From a virus: 39,483 nt of DNA. Under the pieces are notes generated by a model. The model ran no database searches. It saw only the letters and a list, made by a program, of their open reading frames with translations, and was not told the DNA's origin. The position numbers were made by a program, and so were the translations under genes. The stretch is from positions 1 to 39,483 of the IMG/VR virus record IMGVR_UViG_3300042946_001699, one strand, 5' to 3'. Shown in pieces: positions 23,873 through 31,071 of this stretch. How positions within the stretch are numbered: the stretch's first letter is position 1; each line of letters starts with the position of its first letter.

Positions 23873-23969
23873 GCCCCGGACGACACGCCCTGGCAAGGGT
23901 CGGCGTAGCCGACTCGCGTCAGCCCTTGCCAGGGCGGGACGAGCAGGGCACAGCCCTGCGCTCCGGGGC
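23873..23969. ncRNA. Cloverleaf-like set of nested perfect inverted repeats
   Basis: An outer stem GCCCCGGA/TCCGGGGC (23873-23880/23962-23969) encloses two domains. One is a 14-bp perfect stem (23886-23899 with 23923-23936) whose loop contains the hairpin GTCGGC-GTA-GCCGAC (23899-23913, sharing one base with the stem). The other is GCAGGGC-ACA-GCCCTGC (23943-23959). No gene covers it. It could be a structured RNA, a palindromic repeat element of the BIME kind, or a cruciform DNA site. Confidence 0.55.
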
Positions 23970-24060
23970 AGTGCTGGTGATTCCTCGCCGACCCCATGGC
24001 CGGATGGCTGCCGGGGCCTGGTTGAGACAGCAGCCGCAACACCGGCTGTAGAACGAGGCG

Positions 24061-24735
24061 ATGACGGCTCCCGAGAACGCCCACAGCCAGCGCTACACCG
24101 ATGCCCTGGGCTGGGCGGCTGAGCTGCACCGCGGTCAGCGTCGCAAGGGCAAGCCGGTTCCTTACATCGCCCACCTCATTGCCGTGAGTGCTCTGGTGTG
24201 GGAAGACGGCGGCAGCGAAAACCAGGCGATCGCTGGTCTGCTGCACGACGCCATCGAGGATGCGGGTCAGAGCCAGGCCTCGATTGCCGCACGCTTTGGC
24301 GAGGAGGTGGCCGCGATCGTGGTGGACTGCACCGACACCGCTGGCCCCGTGGAGCCCGGCGCCGAGAAGGAACCTTGGCTGCTGCGCAAGACCCGCTATC
24401 TCGCCTCACTGGAGGAGAAGCCGCAGACCTCCCTGCTGGTGACGGCAGCCGACAAGGCCCACAACGCCCGCGATCTGGTGCTCGATGCGCGCAGCAACCC
24501 CAATGGCTGGGAGCGTTTCACGGCTGGACTGGAAGGCAGTGCCTGGTACCTGCTGCGCGTTCAGCAGGCCCTGAGCCATCGCTTGCCGGAGAGTCGCTCC
24601 ACCGCCCTGCTGGCAGAAGCGGTGCAGGAGCTGCTGAGCAGCGAGCCCTACAGGCGTCTGGTGCCCCATGGCATCGCTCCGGCGGTGTGGGCCGCCAGCT
24701 ACCTGGATCGAACGGAGGCCCATCCCCAGCCTTAA
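24061..24735 (+). CDS. HD-domain hydrolase of the RelA/SpoT (small alarmone hydrolase) type
   Basis: This 224-residue protein has the HD metal site layout of (p)ppGpp hydrolases. An early His region precedes YIAHLIAVSALVWEDGG, then QAIAGLLHDAIEDAG (the HD pair), a later TRYLASLEEK and SLLVTAADKAHNARDLVLDA. There is no synthetase, TGS or ACT domain, so it resembles stand-alone hydrolases such as MESH1. It would remove (p)ppGpp or related 3'-phosphonucleotides. It sits among structural genes, so it is probably a phage accessory gene acting on host stress signalling. Substrate is inferred from the fold only. Confidence 0.75.
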   Translation: MTAPENAHSQRYTDALGWAAELHRGQRRKGKPVPYIAHLIAVSALVWEDGGSENQAIAGLLHDAIEDAGQSQASIAARFGEEVAAIVVDCTDTAGPVEPGAEKEPWLLRKTRYLASLEEKPQTSLLVTAADKAHNARDLVLDARSNPNGWERFTAGLEGSAWYLLRVQQALSHRLPESRSTALLAEAVQELLSSEPYRRLVPHGIAPAVWAASYLDRTEAHPQP

Positions 24736-24775
24736 AGCTTCCGCCCGTCGCGATCAGCGCTGCGGCCAGGCTGGT

Positions 24776-25033
24776 TCAGTTGTCTGGATCGCGGCGCCGG
24801 GCACTGACGATGCTGCCGCCACCGAGCAAGGCCAGGCTGGTGCCAACCGCCGTCTCAAAGGTCTGCTGCAGGTTCTCGGCGTAGCTGCTGCACACCGGGC
24901 CAAGCCGCCGCTGCAGACCAAGCCAAAAGCAACCGCCAAGGCCAGCGGCATAGAGCGCGAACTGGGCGATGAACACCCCAGCCACCGCCCGCAGCAGGAA
25001 GCGCTCGCGATCAAATCCATCGCCACCAGCCAT
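24776..25033 (-). CDS. Two-span small membrane protein, possible holin
   Basis: This 85-residue protein has a charged N-terminus (MAGGDGFDRERF) and a hydrophobic segment at about 14-40 (LLRAVAGVFIAQFALYAAGL). A polar stretch follows, with a weaker segment at about 60-75 (VGTSLALLGGGSIV). Size and topology fit a holin or spanin-like lysis protein. It starts 18 bases after the C39-type peptidase gene on the same strand. The lysis role is inferred from context. Confidence 0.6.
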   Translation of the reverse strand: MAGGDGFDRERFLLRAVAGVFIAQFALYAAGLGGCFWLGLQRRLGPVCSSYAENLQQTFETAVGTSLALLGGGSIVSARRRDPDN

Positions 25034-25050
25034 GGCCGTGCTCCTTGGGG

Positions 25051-25788
25051 TCAGGGATGGCAGGTGAGCAGCCAGCCGGTGCAGGGGCCATCGGCCTGCC
25101 AGCGCGGCAGCCAGTTCTTCCAGCTGTAGTGCTGAGAGGCGCCTTTGGTGTTGGCGGTGTAGCCGCCATGGACCAGGTCGGCCTCACCGTTGGGGTCGTT
25201 GTGGATGGCGGCGGCATCGGTGAAACCGATCACCACACTCCAGTGACCGCCGCCGCTGGGGGCTGAGGCGGGGCCGTGGTGCAGCCAGCCCACGGCCACC
25301 GGCCGCCCCAGGTTGATCTGCTCCTCCAGCGTTGCGCGCTGGCCGTTGGTGGCGAAGTGGGCGGTCAGCCCCAGGGATCGCAAGGCGGCCAACTGCGCTT
25401 CTGCCGAGGTGGTGTCGCCATAGCGAGCACGGATGACGTTGTAGGCGTCATCGCCACTGACCTTGCCCCAGAAGCGGGCGAGCATGGCGCAGCTGCTGGA
25501 GAAGCACTCGCGATAGCCAGTGCCTGAGGCGTTGTCGTTCTGGTTTTCCCAGGCCACCGGCAGCGGATTGGCATGGGCTGGAGCCGGTGGTGCCGAGGAG
25601 AAGGTCTGCCGCCAGGGGGCGGACTCGGTAAGGACCTGTGGATCGGCCGCTATGACGGCCAGGCGCAACTGCTCGATGCCGTCCAGTTGCTGAGGCTGAC
25701 CTTTCCAGTTGTCCCAGAACTGACGCCAGCGCTCAGCGCTGAACGGCGCCTGGATAGCAGGGGTGGCCGATCCGGCTGTGGTGGTCAT
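25051..25788 (-). CDS. C39-like cysteine peptidase, putative endolysin
   Basis: This 245-residue protein has a papain-like C39 core from about 95. The catalytic Cys lies in GTGYRECFSSSCAMLARFWG, and the His in SGGGHWSVVIGFTD is followed by Asn-Asp-Pro-Asn-Gly (IHNDPNGE). ARPVAVGW-type strands lie between, here GRPVAVGWLHHG. The N-terminal 80 residues are a helical targeting or binding part. In phages such peptidases cut peptide cross-bridges or process structural proteins. Next to a holin-like gene, a lysis role is most likely. I chose ATG 25788; a longer in-frame form to 25830 adds 14 low-complexity residues. Confidence 0.72.
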   Translation of the reverse strand: MTTTAGSATPAIQAPFSAERWRQFWDNWKGQPQQLDGIEQLRLAVIAADPQVLTESAPWRQTFSSAPPAPAHANPLPVAWENQNDNASGTGYRECFSSSCAMLARFWGKVSGDDAYNVIRARYGDTTSAEAQLAALRSLGLTAHFATNGQRATLEEQINLGRPVAVGWLHHGPASAPSGGGHWSVVIGFTDAAAIHNDPNGEADLVHGGYTANTKGASQHYSWKNWLPRWQADGPCTGWLLTCHP

Positions 25789-25925
25789 GGCAGAAGAGCA
25801 GTCTTCTGCTGTTGCCGCAGCAGCATCCATCCACTGATCCAGGCCTGCCTGCGTGTCAGCCGAAGGGCTGCTTGAGACCGCCGCGCCAGTGATCCCTGCG
25901 CTTCAGATTGCTTAGCCTGGGGGCC

Positions 25926-26144
25926 ATGACCAATCCCCAGCTCACCGAGAACTTGCTCGCCGTGATCCGCAGCCTGCCGGCTGACGATCGCCGCTGGCTG
26001 CTCAGGCAGCTGGAGCTGGACAACAGTGACCTGAGTCACGGTGCCCTGGCTGAGATGGCCATGGCCGGGGGAGCCTTTGACGACCTGGCCGCTGAACCTG
26101 ACCTCTACAGCTTCTCCGACGGAGAAGCGATCGTTGCCGGCTGA
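25926..26144 (+). CDS. Antitoxin of MazF/PemK-type pair
   Basis: This 72-residue acidic protein begins MTNPQLTENLLAVIRSLPAD and continues DRRWLLRQLEL, a short helical antitoxin type common beside PemK/MazF genes in cyanobacteria. Its stop overlaps the toxin ATG by one base (TGATG at 26142-26146). It has no clear DNA-binding domain. I use ATG 25926 rather than an in-frame start at 25908. Confidence 0.8.
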   Translation: MTNPQLTENLLAVIRSLPADDRRWLLRQLELDNSDLSHGALAEMAMAGGAFDDLAAEPDLYSFSDGEAIVAG

Positions 26145-26491
26145 TGCTCAGCCGCTACGACATTGTGCTTGTCGCCTTCCCTTTCACGGATGGGCCGGCG
26201 GCCAAGCCTCGGCCGGCTTTGGTGATCACCACCAGTGATCGCCATGGGGATGTGCTGCTGGCCTTCATCAGCTCCAACATCAGCGGCCCAACAGCCAGCG
26301 ATGAGCTCGACATCCCAGCCGAACATCCAGGCTTCTCAGGCACCGGCCTGAAGGTGAGCTCAAGGCTGCGGCTCAGCCGCATGACAACGCTGGCCATGCC
26401 ACTGGTGAAACGGCGCATCGGACTGCTGCCGCTGGCCTTGCAGACGAACTGCCAGCAGGTGCTGCAGCGGGTGATCGGCGGCCAAGGCTGA
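26144..26491 (+). CDS. MazF/PemK-family mRNA interferase toxin
   Basis: This 115-residue protein has the MazF/PemK barrel signature: RYDIVLVAFPFTDGPAAKPR, then PALVIT, VLLAFISSNI, the conserved helix region and SRMTTLAMPLVKRRIGLLP. It would cut single-stranded mRNA at short motifs. It directly follows its antitoxin with a one-base overlap, is on the same strand as the capsid genes, and lies just before the major capsid gene. Confidence 0.9.
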   Translation: MLSRYDIVLVAFPFTDGPAAKPRPALVITTSDRHGDVLLAFISSNISGPTASDELDIPAEHPGFSGTGLKVSSRLRLSRMTTLAMPLVKRRIGLLPLALQTNCQQVLQRVIGGQG

Positions 26492-26567
26492 ACGCTCTCC
26501 TGTGGGGCAGTTGGTCGCGCCTCGGCAATAGCCCCTGACATCACTGGGGCCTGGCCCCACCTGTGCC

Positions 26568-27500
26568 ATGGGCCTCACCCTGATCGAGGCAGCCAAATAC
26601 GAGCACCGGCTTGAGCACCTCGCTGTGCTCAAGACCTTCTCGGAGGGCGAACTGCTCGCCCGGCTGCCGTTCATGAACATCGCCGGCAGCGGCCTCTTCT
26701 ATTCCGCCGAGCAGGAACTGCCTTCGGTGGGCTTCCGCGCCGTGAACGAGGGCTACACCCAGAGCTACGGCGTGGTGGACCAGCGCGCAGAAGCGGTGCA
26801 CCTCTTCGGCGGTGACGTGGATGTGGACCGCTCGATCGTGGACCTGATGGGCCCGGAAGCCCGGGCCAGCCAGATCGAGATGAAGGTGCGCTCAATGCGG
26901 CTCACCTTGGAAGCGACCGTGATCAACGGCGACACCGCCAGCAACCCCCGCGCCTTTGACGGCCTAAGCAAGCGGCTGCCGCCCGGCAATCCGATGGCGA
27001 TCAACAACACCGCCGGTGCCATCCCCGGTGCACCACTGAACTTCGATCGGCTCGATGAGCTGATCGATTCGGTGAATGCCTATGGCGGCAGCAAGGTGCT
27101 GGTGATGAGCAAGGCGATGCGCCGCCAGCTCAATGCCCTCGCCCGCGCCTCCATCGGCGGTGGTGTGTACCAGACCAGCACCAACTCCTACGGGATGACG
27201 GTGCATCGCTACCAGGACTGCGACATCCTCACCGTCGACCGCGATGCCCAGGGCGTCGAGGTGATGGGCTACGACGAGGCGGGCGGCACCAGCTCGATCT
27301 ACTGCTGCACCTTTGGTGATCAGGGCGTGACCGGCCTGCAGGGCCCGTTCCAGGGCCGCTACGGCATCTCGGTGCGGGACCTAGGCGAGGTGCCCGATGC
27401 CCCGGTGTTCCGCACCCGCGTGGATTGGTACGTGGGCTTTGCCGTGCTGCAGCCCCGCGCCGCCGGCCGTCTGTTCAACATCACCCCCGCTGGGGCCTGA
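26568..27500 (+). CDS. Major capsid protein
   Basis: This 310-residue protein shows the major capsid family pattern ARLPFMNIAGSGLFYSAEQE, LPSVGFRAVNEGYTQSYGVV and the VHLFGGDVDVDRSIVDLMG strand, then a RLTLEATVINGDTASNPRAF loop and VLVMSKAMRRQLN. It is expected to form the HK97-fold shell. It lies after the scaffold and before small head genes. The length is normal for the family, with no N-terminal protease or delta domain, consistent with a separate scaffold. The start at ATG 26568 directly precedes the conserved N-terminal helix. Confidence 0.9.
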   Translation: MGLTLIEAAKYEHRLEHLAVLKTFSEGELLARLPFMNIAGSGLFYSAEQELPSVGFRAVNEGYTQSYGVVDQRAEAVHLFGGDVDVDRSIVDLMGPEARASQIEMKVRSMRLTLEATVINGDTASNPRAFDGLSKRLPPGNPMAINNTAGAIPGAPLNFDRLDELIDSVNAYGGSKVLVMSKAMRRQLNALARASIGGGVYQTSTNSYGMTVHRYQDCDILTVDRDAQGVEVMGYDEAGGTSSIYCCTFGDQGVTGLQGPFQGRYGISVRDLGEVPDAPVFRTRVDWYVGFAVLQPRAAGRLFNITPAGA

Positions 27501-27511
27501 GGAGATCACCC

Positions 27512-27949
27512 ATGACCTACGGAAACGGCAACCCCCTGATCGATGCGGAGACCACCCTGGTGGGCTGGACGAACCGCAGCGCCATCCGCAACAGCGAGCA
27601 CACCTTCCTCTCCGGTGAGGAGGTGCTGCTCAACACCAAGCTCGATGCGGCCTCCCGCTTCTCGCTGGTGGCCTCCCATCCCGGCGCGCCTGCCGCGGTG
27701 GAGGTGGAACTGCTGCTGGCACCGGTGCTGCGCGATGGCACCACCGGCAGCTGGATCAGTGCTGTCCGCGTTGCCCTACCGGCAGAAGGCGGCCGGGTGG
27801 AAGCGTTCCTCAGTGGCCGCGACATCCAGCTCAATGCAGCAGACCTGGCGGATGTGGATGTGCCGGCGCTCTGCTTTGCCAAGGCTCTGGTGAGCCCCGC
27901 CACTCCGGCGGGGATGCACGTGGGGCTGACGGCCACGATTCCTGCCTGA
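27512..27949 (+). CDS. Hypothetical protein after capsid (possible decoration or head protein)
   Basis: This 145-residue protein has a good ribosome site (GGAG ten bases before ATG 27512). It is beta-rich: HTFLSGEEVLLNTKLDAASR, VEVELLLAPVLRDGTTGSWI and SAVRVALPAEGGRVEAFLSG. The position immediately after the major capsid gene suggests a capsid decoration or minor head protein. No family is recognised. Its stop overlaps the next ATG by one base. Confidence 0.75.
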   Translation: MTYGNGNPLIDAETTLVGWTNRSAIRNSEHTFLSGEEVLLNTKLDAASRFSLVASHPGAPAAVEVELLLAPVLRDGTTGSWISAVRVALPAEGGRVEAFLSGRDIQLNAADLADVDVPALCFAKALVSPATPAGMHVGLTATIPA

Positions 27950-28443
27950 TGGCTATGTCGACTCCTGTTCGCCATGACCTCACAGATCCCGCCATCCCCG
28001 AGGGGATGGTGCGGATCGCGCTGGGGAGCCGCTATCGGTTCATCTGGCCGGTGCATCTGGGCGGCTGGCAGAGCCTCGGCTGGCAGCTGCAACCCGCCAG
28101 CGAGCCTCAACCACCGCTGCAGCAACCACAGCCGCCGCAACCAGCGGAGCCGCAACCACCTGAGCTGCTGCTCCCGGTGGCCATGACGGACCCCGAGCCC
28201 GCCTTGGCACCAGAGCCTGGGCCCTGGCAACTGCCGGACGCAGCGCCAGAGCCGGCTGGAGCCACGGACTTCCAGGCGATGACCAAGGCCCAGATCGTTG
28301 AGCACTGCTCCACCCTCTACGGCGCGGAGCTCGATGGCAGCCAGACCAAGGCCGAGCTGATCGAGCAGGCCTCGGCGCTGGAGCAGCAGGCAAGCCGCTG
28401 CGGGCCCCTGCCGGACGCGCTGCTGGATGACCCGCTGATCTGA
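27949..28443 (+). CDS. Proline-rich head-region protein with HeH/SAP-like C-terminus
   Basis: This 164-residue protein has an N-terminal beta part (MVRIALGSRYRFIWPVHLGG) and a Pro/Gln-rich linker at about 50-100 (many PQPP units). A helix-extended-helix segment at about 105-140 (AMTKAQIVEHCSTLYGAELD then SQTKAELIEQASALEQ) resembles LEM/SAP/HeH nucleic-acid-binding motifs of phage capsid-region proteins. It may bind packaged DNA near the head vertex. The assignment is by pattern only. Confidence 0.65.
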   Translation: MAMSTPVRHDLTDPAIPEGMVRIALGSRYRFIWPVHLGGWQSLGWQLQPASEPQPPLQQPQPPQPAEPQPPELLLPVAMTDPEPALAPEPGPWQLPDAAPEPAGATDFQAMTKAQIVEHCSTLYGAELDGSQTKAELIEQASALEQQASRCGPLPDALLDDPLI

Positions 28444-28454
28444 GCGCAACAGCC

Positions 28455-29264
28455 ATGAGCTCTTCTCCCACGCCGAGTGCACCGCCCGGTGCGACACGCA
28501 CCCCGGCCATCAGCAGCAGCGGCATCAGCGCCCAGCTGATCCGCCTGCTGCAGCCAACCGGCTGCCCGGGCCATCCGCTCTGGGTGCCACCGAATGAGGT
28601 GCTGCGCTGGGAGCAACTCGGTTTTTCCAGGGCCCCAGTGCCTGCGGATGCGCTGGAGCTGAGCTGGCTGCCGGCGCCAACCGCAGACGGTGATCCAGCG
28701 GAAGCCGCGGCTCTGGAGCTGGTGCTCAATCCACGCCAGACGCCGCCCGCTGCGGTGACGGTGGACTGGGGGGATGGCTGCATCGAGACCTGCCCATGGC
28801 AGGGCAGCGACGGCAACGCCCGCGCGCGCCACACCTATGACACCCGAACCGACTACACGATTACGGCAGAACTGAGCGGTAGCGGCATCAGCGCAACGCT
28901 GCTGGTGAGCCTCGCGGGCTGCCCGATCTGGCAGCCGGATCCACCACCACTGCCGCCACGGCCGCCTGGTGAGCTGCAGCCGTTGATCCCAGGGCCTGGC
29001 CTGGCTGGTGTGCCCTACGACGGCAGCCGCTCGCAGCAGTGGAGCCTGCGCCGTTGGAGTGGCGGCGACAGCGCCGGCGGTGTGCCGCCAAGCGATGGCT
29101 CCAGCAGCAGCTTCCTGCGGGCTGATGGGCTCTGGGCCATTCCGCCCGGCAGCGGCAGCCGCTGGTGGAGCGGCGACGGGCCGCCTGGTGATCTGCTGCA
29201 GGCCAAGACAGGGGACTACTACCTCGATGGCCGCAGCGGCGACTTCTACGTGCTGGAGGCCTGA
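28455..29264 (+). CDS. Structural protein with PKD-like domain
   Basis: This 269-residue protein has a disordered N-terminus. A PKD-like beta sandwich at about 95-140 has the tell-tale AAVTVDWGDGCIETC, then RHTYDTRTDYTITAEL. After a Pro-rich hinge (PPPLPPRPPGEL) comes a Gly/Ser/Trp-rich C-terminus ending GDYYLDGRSGDFYVLEA. The end resembles the C-terminus of the collagen-like protein ([16 protein letters not shown]) encoded at 31072-31632. It is probably a virion surface or tail protein, as PKD-like folds often bind polysaccharide or partner proteins. Confidence 0.7.
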   Translation: MSSSPTPSAPPGATRTPAISSSGISAQLIRLLQPTGCPGHPLWVPPNEVLRWEQLGFSRAPVPADALELSWLPAPTADGDPAEAAALELVLNPRQTPPAAVTVDWGDGCIETCPWQGSDGNARARHTYDTRTDYTITAELSGSGISATLLVSLAGCPIWQPDPPPLPPRPPGELQPLIPGPGLAGVPYDGSRSQQWSLRRWSGGDSAGGVPPSDGSSSSFLRADGLWAIPPGSGSRWWSGDGPPGDLLQAKTGDYYLDGRSGDFYVLEA

Positions 29265-29267
29265 GCG

Positions 29268-30302
29268 ATGCCCTGGAGCAAGACCCAGAACATCACCGGC
29301 CCGCAGGGGCCACAGGGCCCCCAGGGCCTGCAGGCCCTCAGCAGGCCTGTCTTCCACCCCGGCTCGCTGTTCACCAAAACCAGTGCCACCTCGCTCAGCA
29401 TCGCGGCCGGCTCAGGGCTCAACGGCATCCGCTACCCCGCACCAGCGGCGGTGACGATGCCGGGCAGCTTCTCCAACAACACCGACTACGCCATCTGGCA
29501 GCACCCCACCACCGGCGCCCTTGTCGCCGATGCCAGCTTCCTCACCGCGCCTGCTGGCGCCAGCGGCGGCGCAATCGTTGGCGGCTTCCATTTCATCCCC
29601 ACTGGCCGGCCGACAGGCTTCAACAACGGCAGCCCCACAGCAACCGCCGAGATCCTGGAGTTCAGCATCTGGGATCGGACCTACCGGCCCAGCTGCCCAG
29701 ATCCACGCGGCATGGCCTGCATCAACGATGCCTTCTGGATTGACCTCTACCTGGCTGGCTCCACCAGCTATGCCAGCGGCGCCCTCTCGGCCGTACCCAG
29801 CAGCACGTTCGGGCTCACCATTGCCGACCACCGCAACCCACCGCTGGTGCCTGCTCGCTACGGCGGTGACGGAACCCTCACCTACGGCAGCTTCTCCTGG
29901 TACGAGGCCTCTGAGCTGGCTGCCAGCTTTGGCAAGCGACTGCCCTCCTACGGCGAGTTTGCCGCTGCTGCCTTTGGCGCCCCTGAGCAAACCAGCCGTG
30001 GCAGCGATCCGGGCATGGTGATCTGGGAGCGGGTCAGCGTCTTTGGCCTGGCCCAGGCCACGGGTGTGCAGTGGCAGTGGGGTGCTGACCTCGCAGGAAA
30101 CGGCTCTGGTGGTGAGTGGAGTGCCACCACCGAGGGCCGAGGCAGCGTTTACTCAACCGATGCACGCGCCCTACGCCTCGGGGGCGACTACTTCTACGCA
30201 GCCAACTGCGGCTCTCGCTGCGGCTGGTGGGATTTCGTTCCCTGGAACTCCTACGACAACATGGCGGCGCGGTTTGTCGCCGCGCACCTGGTCTTTGGCT
30301 AG
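29268..30302 (+). CDS. Tail/adhesin protein with DGR-type C-type-lectin variable domain
   Basis: This 344-residue protein starts with a conserved leader (MPWSKTQNITGP) and a short collagen-like run ([12 protein letters not shown]). A beta-rich body follows. The last 150 residues have a C-type-lectin/sulfatase-like fold: FSWYEASELAASFGKRLPSY, then VQWQWGADLAG and GGEWSATTEGRGSVYS. The final segment (about 296-344) contains ARALRLGGDYFYAANCGSRC, GWWDFVPWNSYDNMAARF and AAHLVFG. This is the layout of variable repeats in diversity-generating retroelement targets, including many NNC/NNT codons at likely exposed positions. No reverse transcriptase or template repeat is in the window. It presumably binds a host receptor. 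Confidence 0.8.
   Translation: MPWSKTQNITGPQGPQGPQGLQALSRPVFHPGSLFTKTSATSLSIAAGSGLNGIRYPAPAAVTMPGSFSNNTDYAIWQHPTTGALVADASFLTAPAGASGGAIVGGFHFIPTGRPTGFNNGSPTATAEILEFSIWDRTYRPSCPDPRGMACINDAFWIDLYLAGSTSYASGALSAVPSSTFGLTIADHRNPPLVPARYGGDGTLTYGSFSWYEASELAASFGKRLPSYGEFAAAAFGAPEQTSRGSDPGMVIWERVSVFGLAQATGVQWQWGADLAGNGSGGEWSATTEGRGSVYSTDARALRLGGDYFYAANCGSRCGWWDFVPWNSYDNMAARFVAAHLVFG
30160..30299 (+). repeat. Candidate DGR variable repeat (VR)
   Basis: The last 140 coding bases of the lectin-domain gene look like a VR. From GGC at 30183 on, the codons GAC, TAC, TTC, TAC, AAC, TGC, GGC, CGC, GAT, TTC, TCC, TAC, GAC and AAC share a C or T third base and could all derive from AAY codons by A mutagenesis. 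They alternate with fixed GGC, TGG and CCC codons. The window has no second, near-identical copy (TR), so the boundaries are approximate. Confidence 0.55.
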
Positions 30303-30314
30303 CTAGTCACCGCC

Positions 30315-31046
30315 ATGCCCTGGACCAAGACCCAGAACATCGCCGGCCCCACGGCTGTTGCCACCGCCACCAGGCTGGGCGGCGTCAAGATCGGCAGCGG
30401 TCTTGTCATCACCGCTGATGGCACATTGAGCACCGCCGCCGCCAGCGGCACCTACCTCGACAAACGGGGTGATGCGATGAGCGGCCCCTTGCGCTTCTCG
30501 CCGGTTGCATCACCGTCCACATTCAATGGTGTTGATGCTTACCTCTATCACCACAGCGGCAACAAAAACCTCTACCTGCAGATGCCGGGTGGGCGGGTCT
30601 TCGTGTTCGGCGCTGATGGCACGCTCAACACCTCAGCCGTGCCCACCTCTGGTTCGCACCTGACCACCAAGACCTACGTGGATGCGGCGATTGCCGCAAT
30701 CCCGTCGCCTGACCTCAGCGGTTACCTCCAGCGCGCTGGTGGTGCGATGACGGGCCCACTGCGCTTTACCGCGCTCACCACACCGCCTTCCACCTACAAC
30801 GGCAGCGATTTCTACGCCTTCCAGAGCGGCGGCAACCTGATGTTCCGCACCCCAGATGGCAGCGCGGTGCAGCTGAATGGCAATGGCACCGTGACTGCAG
30901 CACCGCCGACGGCCGCGCAGCACCTGCTGCGCAGGGACTACGCCGACGGCCGTTACGCCCCCATGGCGCTCGCCGATGAGGTGAGCGTGCTGCGTGCTGA
31001 GCTCGATGGGCTGCGCGACCTGGTGAGCGCACTGGCTCGGCAATAG
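30315..31046 (+). CDS. Phage fibre protein with two internal repeats
   Basis: This 243-residue protein opens with the same leader as the preceding gene (MPWTKTQNIAGP). It continues with a phage-fibre type strand repeat (LGGVKIGSGLVITADGTLST). Two tandem units follow at about 47-124 and 137-217: MSGPLRFSPVASPSTFNGVD and MTGPLRFTALTTPPSTYNGS, each ending in a K/RxYVD-like or RDYADG segment. It closes with a trimeric coiled-coil-like C-terminus (VSVLRAELDGLRDLVSALAR). It is probably a receptor-binding or side fibre sharing an attachment site with the lectin-domain protein, an alternative or companion adhesin. Confidence 0.78.
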   Translation: MPWTKTQNIAGPTAVATATRLGGVKIGSGLVITADGTLSTAAASGTYLDKRGDAMSGPLRFSPVASPSTFNGVDAYLYHHSGNKNLYLQMPGGRVFVFGADGTLNTSAVPTSGSHLTTKTYVDAAIAAIPSPDLSGYLQRAGGAMTGPLRFTALTTPPSTYNGSDFYAFQSGGNLMFRTPDGSAVQLNGNGTVTAAPPTAAQHLLRRDYADGRYAPMALADEVSVLRAELDGLRDLVSALARQ

Positions 31047-31071
31047 CTGGTGACGACAGCGCGTGCTGACG

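Noticed and set aside
23841-24122. Plus-strand frame of 93 residues over the cloverleaf
   Set aside because: Arg/Pro/Gly-rich random-looking product that runs over the inverted repeats and into the HD gene; judged non-coding.
28100-28200. CAACC/CCGCAACC repeats in the Pro/Gln-rich linker
   Set aside because: They follow from the PQPP amino-acid repeats of the protein and need no separate explanation.
29412-29990. Long minus-strand frames opposite the structural genes
   Set aside because: Gly/Ala/Arg-rich shadows caused by the high third-position GC of the plus-strand genes; they lack ribosome sites and domain patterns.
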